A stretch of DNA of 49,792 nt from Desulfurellaceae bacterium bin18 (lineage in GTDB: Bacteria > Desulfobacterota > Binatia > Bin18), in the NCBI GenBank assembly GCA_002238415.1, contig MPMI01000042.1, positions 1 to 49,792 of the forward strand. Reading direction: 5' to 3'. The position numbers were made by a program, and so were the translations under genes. The notes under the pieces were generated by a model, which was not told where the DNA came from, made no database searches, and was given only the letters and a program-made list of their open reading frames with translations. Shown piece after piece: positions 45,083 to 49,792 of this stretch (position 1 is the first letter of the stretch; each line of letters begins with the position of its first letter).

Positions 45083-45730
45083 ATGAAACTGTACGAGCAC
45101 CCGGAATCCGGCAATAGCCACAAGGTCCGACTTCTGCTGTCCTTCCTCGGCCTTGAATATGAATCCGTTACTATCGATCTGATGACCGACGAGCAGCACC
45201 AAGCGCCGTTTCTGGCCGTCAATCCGCGCGGTGAAGTGCCGGTTCTGGTTGACAACGACCTGGTCTTGCGCGACTCCATGGCCATCCTGGTCTATCTGGC
45301 GACCCGGTACGATGAGCGCCGACACTGGCTCCCTACCGATAACGCCGGCACGGCCTCTGTCATGGAATGGCTGGCCTTTGCCGCCAGTTGGATTCAGTTT
45401 GGAGTGTTTACGGCCCGCGCCCTGGTGTCGTTCGGGATTAGCGGCAATGGCCTGCCGCATACGTTCAAGGGCGACGTTGAGGAAGCCCGCATACGGGGCG
45501 CAACATCGCTGACGATCATGGAGAAGCAGTTGTCCGGGCAGGACTGGCTGTGCGGGGACAGGCCGACAATTGCCGATGTGGCCTGCTTTCCGTATATCGC
45601 GCTCGCGCCTATGGGCGATGTTTCTTTGGAGCCCTACCCTGCGGTCCAAGCCTGGATTGCCCGGTTCAAGCAGTTGCCCGGTTATCTCAGCATGCCGGGG
45701 CTGGAGGACCCGGACTATCGCAAGGGCTAA
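45083..45730 (+). CDS. Glutathione S-transferase family protein
   Basis: A 215-residue GST. The thioredoxin-like N-terminus 'MKLYEHPESGNSHKVRLLLSFLGLEYE', 'NPRGEVPVLVDNDLVLRDSMAILVYLA' (with cis-Pro), and the helical C-terminal domain 'GDRPTIADVACFPYIA' (N-cap Asp) are typical. It conjugates glutathione to electrophiles or acts as an isomerase; substrate unknown. GGGAGAAACC precedes the ATG. Confidence 0.94.
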   Translation: MKLYEHPESGNSHKVRLLLSFLGLEYESVTIDLMTDEQHQAPFLAVNPRGEVPVLVDNDLVLRDSMAILVYLATRYDERRHWLPTDNAGTASVMEWLAFAASWIQFGVFTARALVSFGISGNGLPHTFKGDVEEARIRGATSLTIMEKQLSGQDWLCGDRPTIADVACFPYIALAPMGDVSLEPYPAVQAWIARFKQLPGYLSMPGLEDPDYRKG

Positions 45731-45837
45731 GACGCGGCCATGACCCTACCGGCGACCGGCCTTGCGTCTCCCCTAGTCCTTGAACGCTGGGGCAAAGAAA
45801 CATAGGCTGAATGCAGAGAAAAAAGGAGCACTGGCGT

Positions 45838-46854
45838 ATGAGAACGAAGAAAAGGAGCTTGACGCCCTCCGCTATCCGGTCCCTCATGCTGCTGCTGGCA
45901 GTCTTGGTTGCCCCACACGCTGCCAGCGCCCACAGCGTCGCCCACGAGCAAGACTCGAACAATGACAGGGTCATGGCTGCGCAAAAGTACGGCGGGGTGC
46001 GCAAGAGTACCGGAGAGGTGACCGTCACCTATTACGGTCACATGGCGTTCAAGATCACCTCGCCGCGTGGCATCGAGCTGCTCATTGACCCGTGGCGCAA
46101 CGATCCGACGCATATGTTCGGCATGTGGTATCAGATGCATCTGCCCAAGCAGCGGACCGACATCGCCCTCGTCACCCACGCCCATTTCGATCACGACGCA
46201 ACCGAACGGGTTGACGCGGCCATGATTCTGGATCGTATGGCCGGAACGTTTGAGTTGGGCGATGTCAAGATTCTCGGCATTGCCGAAAAACATATGTGCG
46301 AAGCCCAAGGCAAGTATCCCTTTCGGAGCGCAGTCATTGCCGCCACCGGCAAGGACCCCTGCCCGCCCGACGAAAGTACCCAGTGGAACAATAATATGTA
46401 CGTGATCGAAACCGGGGGGCTGCGGTTTTTGCACTGGGGCGACAACCGACAGAATCCGCCCGAACATATCTGGGAGATGGTGGGCGATATTGACGTGGCG
46501 TTTTTATCGGTCAGCGACGACGGACATATCCTGACGCCCAAGTGGGCCGACGTGGTCATGAAAAAGCTCGGGGCCAACATTGTCATTCCGTCTCATTACT
46601 ACGTCCACGGGATCGGTGTGCCGCACGCCGGCGGCCTGGAACCCGCGTTGGCGTGGACCAAGACCCACGAACACACCCTGCTCGACAGCCCGACTCTGGT
46701 GCTCACACCCGAGAAAGTGAAGCCGTATAACCAGCATGTGATGTATTTTGGCGACCACGTCCCCTTTGCCGTCACCGGCACGCCGCCGGAACCGCAGCCG
46801 GACATACCGCCAGTACCGGAACCGGCCAAAGCCTGGGAGCGCTTTGCCCATTAA
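45838..46854 (+). CDS. Exported metallo-beta-lactamase-fold hydrolase
   Basis: A 338-residue protein with a cleavable signal peptide (about residues 1-31; hydrophobic LMLLLAVLVAP, then AASA). The metal site THAHFDHD is at 113-120, with later His in 'FLSVSDDGH', 'VIPSHYYVHGIG'. It resembles the UlaG/YcbL-like branch of the MBL fold. The substrate is unknown. The ATG at 45838 has AAGGAG about 10 bases upstream; an ATG at 45811 is less likely. Ends 48 bases before the FAH gene. Confidence 0.9.
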   Translation: MRTKKRSLTPSAIRSLMLLLAVLVAPHAASAHSVAHEQDSNNDRVMAAQKYGGVRKSTGEVTVTYYGHMAFKITSPRGIELLIDPWRNDPTHMFGMWYQMHLPKQRTDIALVTHAHFDHDATERVDAAMILDRMAGTFELGDVKILGIAEKHMCEAQGKYPFRSAVIAATGKDPCPPDESTQWNNNMYVIETGGLRFLHWGDNRQNPPEHIWEMVGDIDVAFLSVSDDGHILTPKWADVVMKKLGANIVIPSHYYVHGIGVPHAGGLEPALAWTKTHEHTLLDSPTLVLTPEKVKPYNQHVMYFGDHVPFAVTGTPPEPQPDIPPVPEPAKAWERFAH

Positions 46855-46902
46855 CCCGAATTTTCCCATTAACCCGAAAGAGCAACCTGCAAGGAGAAGC
46901 GT

Positions 46903-47778
46903 ATGAAATTAGTGACCTTTACCCAGTCCGGAACGACCCGCATCGGCGTTATGGATGGAGAGGGCGTTGTTGATCTGTCCGCCGCCGCCCCGGACCTGCC
47001 TACCGAGATGTGCGCCTTCCTGGCCGCGGGCGCGGATGCCCTGGCCAGCGCACGGCAGGCCGCTGAAAAGAGCGCTGCCCGGATTGCACTGGCCGACGTG
47101 ACCCTGGAAGCGCCCATTCTCCGACCGCCCAAAATCCTGGCGGTCGGCCTCAACTACCGAGATCATATTGAAGAAACCGGTATGAAGACGCCGGAAATTC
47201 CCATGATCTTTAATAAGCAATCCACCTCCGTGACCGGGCCGGGCAAAGGCATCCACGTCCCACGCGCCTCGGACCAGGTGGACTACGAAGGCGAGCTGGG
47301 GGTGGTCATTGGCCGCTATTGCCGCCACGTACCAAAAAACCGCGCCGCCGAAGTGGTTGCCGGCTATACTATCGCCCACGATGTCAGCGTGCGGGATTGG
47401 CAAATTCGCATTCCTACCTTCACCATGGGCAAATCGTTCGACACCCACTGTCCGCTGGGTCCCTACCTGGTGACACCGGATGAAGTCGGCGACCCGCACA
47501 CCCTGGACCTCAAAACCTGGGTGAACGGCGAGCTGCGGCAAAGCTCGAACACCTGTCAGCTACTGTTCGACTGCTTTGAGCTGATCGAGCACCTGTCAAC
47601 GAGTTTCACCCTGGAGCCGGGGGATGTCATCTCCACGGGCACTCCGAGCGGTGTGGGTTTTGCCATGAAGCCACCCAATTATCTCAAGCCGGGCGATACG
47701 GTCAAAATCGCTATCGACAAGCTGGGCGAATTGGAAAACCCGGTAGTCGCCGAGCCGGAGAATACGGTCAGGATGTAA
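46903..47778 (+). CDS. Fumarylacetoacetate hydrolase family protein
   Basis: A 291-residue FAH-fold enzyme: 'LAVGLNYRDHIEETGMKTPEIPMIFNK', metal ligands Glu129, Glu131 (DYEGELGVVIG) and Asp160 (AHDVSVRDWQ), and 'STGTPSGVGFAMKPPNYLKPGD'. Members hydrolyse acylpyruvates or 2-keto-4-pentenoates in aromatic catabolism. AAGGAGAAGC lies before the ATG. It is followed by an SDR gene after 42 bases; probably one operon. Confidence 0.94.
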   Translation: MKLVTFTQSGTTRIGVMDGEGVVDLSAAAPDLPTEMCAFLAAGADALASARQAAEKSAARIALADVTLEAPILRPPKILAVGLNYRDHIEETGMKTPEIPMIFNKQSTSVTGPGKGIHVPRASDQVDYEGELGVVIGRYCRHVPKNRAAEVVAGYTIAHDVSVRDWQIRIPTFTMGKSFDTHCPLGPYLVTPDEVGDPHTLDLKTWVNGELRQSSNTCQLLFDCFELIEHLSTSFTLEPGDVISTGTPSGVGFAMKPPNYLKPGDTVKIAIDKLGELENPVVAEPENTVRM

Positions 47779-47820
47779 AGAATCTCCTCCAGACGGTGAC
47801 ACAAAAACGGAGGGCGCAGC

Positions 47821-48696
47821 ATGAGACTCGAAGGAAAGGTCGCGGTTATCACTGGCGGGGCCAGCGGTATGGGACGCTCGACCGTCTTGCGTTTTCTGGA
47901 CGAGGGCGCGCGGGTGGTGATTGCGGATTTTAACCAAGCAAACGGTACCGCAGTTGTGGCTGAAGCCGCAAATGCAGGTCATGGCGACGCGGTCCGTTTT
48001 ATAAAAACAGACGTTGCCAAAGAAGCCGATGTTGAGGCCATGATTGCTCTGGCAACGTCGGCATTTGGCCAGATTGATATTGTGTTCAATAATGCCGGCG
48101 TAGGCGGAGTGGTGGGGCCGGTCTGGGATATCGAGGTTGAGGAGTGGGACTATACGTTCGATGTGCTCACCAAAGGGGTTTTCCTTGGCATCAAACACGC
48201 CGCCCGAGCCATGAAGCAGCAGGGCCACGGTGGGGCGATCATTAACACCGCCTCAACCGCAGGCTTAAGCGGCGGCAGCGGGCCGCTCGTCTACTCGGCC
48301 GCGAAGGCGGCGGTGATCAATCTGACAAAGGCCGCGGCCGTACAGCTCGCCCCCGACCGGATTCGCGTCAACGCGATCTGTCCTGGGGGGATTCTGACCG
48401 GCCTGACGGATCAGGGAGATCCGGCAACAAGTGCCAAATCCCTGGCAACGTTTCAGCCCTGGCCGGAGCATGGCACGGGCGAAAACATCGCCGGTGCCGC
48501 ACTCTTCCTGGCGAGTGATGATGCAGCCTTCGTCACCGGCGAGGCGCTCGTCGTTGACGGCGGCCTGACGGCCATTGGCCCGGACATGTGGCGACGCTTT
48601 GGCCTGAAACAGGAAGCGCAGGCGCGGAAGAGCCATATCAACCGTGGCACCACCGGCGAGGTCATGACTTCGAGGCCGGTCAAACCGCTGGATTAG
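47821..48696 (+). CDS. SDR-family oxidoreductase
   Basis: A 291-residue SDR: TGGASGMG at 11-18, NNAG at 90-93, Ser145, Tyr158, Lys162 and 'VVDGGL'. After that there are ~40 extra residues ('MWRRFGLKQEAQARKSHINRGTTGEVMTSRPVKPLD'), longer than usual. ACGGAGGGCG precedes the ATG. Likely acts on a product or substrate of the FAH enzyme upstream (inference). Confidence 0.93.
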   Translation: MRLEGKVAVITGGASGMGRSTVLRFLDEGARVVIADFNQANGTAVVAEAANAGHGDAVRFIKTDVAKEADVEAMIALATSAFGQIDIVFNNAGVGGVVGPVWDIEVEEWDYTFDVLTKGVFLGIKHAARAMKQQGHGGAIINTASTAGLSGGSGPLVYSAAKAAVINLTKAAAVQLAPDRIRVNAICPGGILTGLTDQGDPATSAKSLATFQPWPEHGTGENIAGAALFLASDDAAFVTGEALVVDGGLTAIGPDMWRRFGLKQEAQARKSHINRGTTGEVMTSRPVKPLD

Positions 48697-48724
48697 GCCG
48701 GCTCTCCAACGTGTGATGCGAAAC

Positions 48725-48761
48725 GGAACCCACCCCGGCCCGGCAGCCCCCCTTCTGGCGG
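48725..48761. repeat. GAACCCACCCC-family repeat, copy 7 (partial)
   Basis: GGAACCCACCCCGGCCCGG runs into GCCCCCCTTCTGGCG. It is preceded by CGTGTGATGCGAAAC, like the 26941 copy (CGTGCGATGCGAAAA). Sits between the SDR and the lipoprotein gene. Confidence 0.65.
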
Positions 48762-48850
48762 GCGCTGATTCCTGGGAATGGGCATCACACGTCCGAGGGG
48801 AGAGGGGAAAATGCAAACTGAGGTACGGCCGAGGAAGGTGGAGGTGGAGT

Positions 48851-49300
48851 ATGAGGTGGAGGAAAAATGTGTGCAGGTACGGACTGTGCGTCATTATAAG
48901 TCTGGCGCTCGGGCTGACCGGCCTGACCGGCTGTGCGTCGTATGAAAAGCGTCCCATGATTGTGACCGCCTACTCGTCCGACAAAATCAGTACCAACTGG
49001 CGCCGCGGCTGGATATTTTTCTGGCGGGCCTATGTTGCCAGTGGGCCGAATAAGGGCAAACGGAAAATTGTCGGACTGACCGCCAGCGGCACCAAGGCCA
49101 AGCATGGCACCATTGCCGCGGACACCCGCTATTATCCATATGGAACGGTCATAAAAGTCCCCGGTTACGGCAAGGGTGTGGTCGAGGATATCGGCAGCGC
49201 CATCAAAGGCCCCAATCGGCTGGACGTGTATTTTTCCACCCGGAAGAAAGCGCTCAAGTGGGGCCGACAAAAGCTGGTTGTCAAAGTCCGGCAAGATTAA
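48851..49300 (+). CDS. 3D-domain lipoprotein
   Basis: A 149-residue lipoprotein: the signal peptide ends at lipobox LTGC with Cys28. The 3D domain (DUF-like, MltA-related fold) has 'TASGTKAKHGTIAADTRYYPYGTVIKVPGYGKGVVEDIGSAIKG', then 'RLDVYFSTRKKALKWG', with the three conserved Asp residues (AADT, VEDIG, RLDVY). Related proteins act on peptidoglycan or resuscitation. AGGTGGAG-type site precedes the ATG at 48851. Confidence 0.88.
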   Translation: MRWRKNVCRYGLCVIISLALGLTGLTGCASYEKRPMIVTAYSSDKISTNWRRGWIFFWRAYVASGPNKGKRKIVGLTASGTKAKHGTIAADTRYYPYGTVIKVPGYGKGVVEDIGSAIKGPNRLDVYFSTRKKALKWGRQKLVVKVRQD

Positions 49301-49311
49301 GTCGCTAAGCA

Positions 49312-49734
49312 ATGCAGAACGAAACGTCTTTTCTCCAAGAGCAACTCAAGGCGCGGCCGTGGTGGATGAATATCCTCTTTGTCTGGTGCATCCTCCTGGC
49401 TCTGGGCGTTCCCATCGAACTGATCACCAGACCGGTGGCGGAAGACGTTGAGGTCTGGTTCGGCATTGAGTTCATGGGCTGGACGGCAAAGGCCGGCGGC
49501 CTGCTGCACGCGCTCATTTTTGCCGCAGGGACCTGGGGGTTCTGGAAAATGCGATCCTGGATGTGGCCCTGGGTCGCGCTCTATGTCGCCCAGGTCGCCC
49601 TGAGCCATCTGGTCTGGAGTGAGCTCAGCCCACACGGTCGGGGCTGGCCCATCGGGCTGCTGCAAACCGCCGGGATTTCGATTATCGTCGTCCTGCTGTG
49701 GCGGGCGAGGCCGCTGTTCCAGAACAACGAGTAG
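49312..49734 (+). CDS. Hypothetical multi-pass membrane protein
   Basis: 140 residues with about four hydrophobic helices (about 18-36, 60-75, 84-100 and 116-131). Tryptophan-rich, for example in WGFWKMRSWMWPWV. No family recognised. It starts 12 bases after the lipoprotein gene, so the two are probably co-transcribed. Its TAG stop is the first three bases of the 26-bp palindrome at 49732. Confidence 0.78.
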   Translation: MQNETSFLQEQLKARPWWMNILFVWCILLALGVPIELITRPVAEDVEVWFGIEFMGWTAKAGGLLHALIFAAGTWGFWKMRSWMWPWVALYVAQVALSHLVWSELSPHGRGWPIGLLQTAGISIIVVLLWRARPLFQNNE

Positions 49735-49757
49735 GGGCGACGCATGCGTCGCCCCTA
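49731..49757. repeat. TAGGGGCGACGCA palindrome, copy 3, overlapping a stop codon
   Basis: A perfect 26-base palindrome (49732-49757) with arms TAGGGGCGACGCA and its reverse complement. The stop codon TAG of the membrane protein is the first three bases of it. The last 35 bases of the window are uninformative except for GTTGCCCCT at the edge. Confidence 0.85.
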
Positions 49758-49792
49758 GCGAACCTCCGTCATGATAAAATTCTGTTGCCCCT

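Noticed and set aside
48713..48851. Upstream extension of the 3D lipoprotein gene (MMRNGTHPGPAAPLL...)
   Set aside because: This part is encoded by the repeat element and would bury the signal peptide; the lipoprotein start at 48851 fits the lipobox.

Overview
The window is chromosomal DNA of a Gram-negative, probably aerobic, uncultured bacterium. It has a FadL-type outer membrane porin, fairly high GC, and Shine-Dalgarno starts on most genes. Its catabolic set is typical of large environmental genomes: five SDR dehydrogenases, two F420-type luciferase-like monooxygenases, two FMN/F420 split-barrel proteins, two acyl-CoA dehydrogenases, a CaiB-type CoA-transferase, an SCP2-type thiolase and a FAH-family hydrolase. 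I think of lineages such as Entotheonella/Tectomicrobia, Binatota or former deltaproteobacteria, but there is no 16S or other phylogenetic marker here to decide.

Layout. 0-9.5 kb: housekeeping (der, then a coupled run maf, yggS, proC, yggT, then an FmdB zinc-ribbon gene, tRNA-Val(CAC) with terminator, an XRE regulator), with lipid/F420 oxidoreductases at 2.1-5.8 kb. 9.5-25.3 kb: thiC under a TPP riboswitch, an SDR coupled to a FemAB-like acyltransferase gene, a DHH phosphoesterase, an RNase II/R-family exonuclease, dienelactone hydrolase and alpha/beta hydrolase, an acyl-CoA ligase followed by an R3H ATPase, and a thiolase. 25.4-34.6 kb: ankyrin protein, alcohol dehydrogenase, F420 monooxygenase, CoA-transferase, a DUF433/DUF5615 toxin-antitoxin-like pair, Uma2 nuclease, FadL porin and a molybdopterin oxidoreductase.

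34.6-45 kb is a mosaic accessory region: a fused Phd/PIN remnant, an AbrB-like antitoxin translationally coupled to a truncated AbiJ-NTD4 abortive-infection gene, an ankyrin gene cut at the same junction, a PIN toxin with a small overlapping partner, and a PIN/ribbon-helix-helix pair. In its middle a complete 2.87-kb group II intron interrupts a VOC-family gene exactly between codons 128 and 129. The 3' exon lies about 2.9 kb away at 39347-39409, and in-frame splicing would restore a 148-residue protein. Between the ribozyme core and its reverse transcriptase the intron carries two small, ATGA-coupled membrane-protein ORFs on the opposite strand; I recognise neither. This is the most unusual element in the window.

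45-49.8 kb returns to catabolic and envelope genes: a glutathione transferase, an exported metallo-hydrolase, FAH hydrolase, SDR, a 3D-domain lipoprotein and a membrane protein. Several dispersed palindromic repeat families occur between genes, and in two or three places they supply the stop codon of the neighbouring gene.
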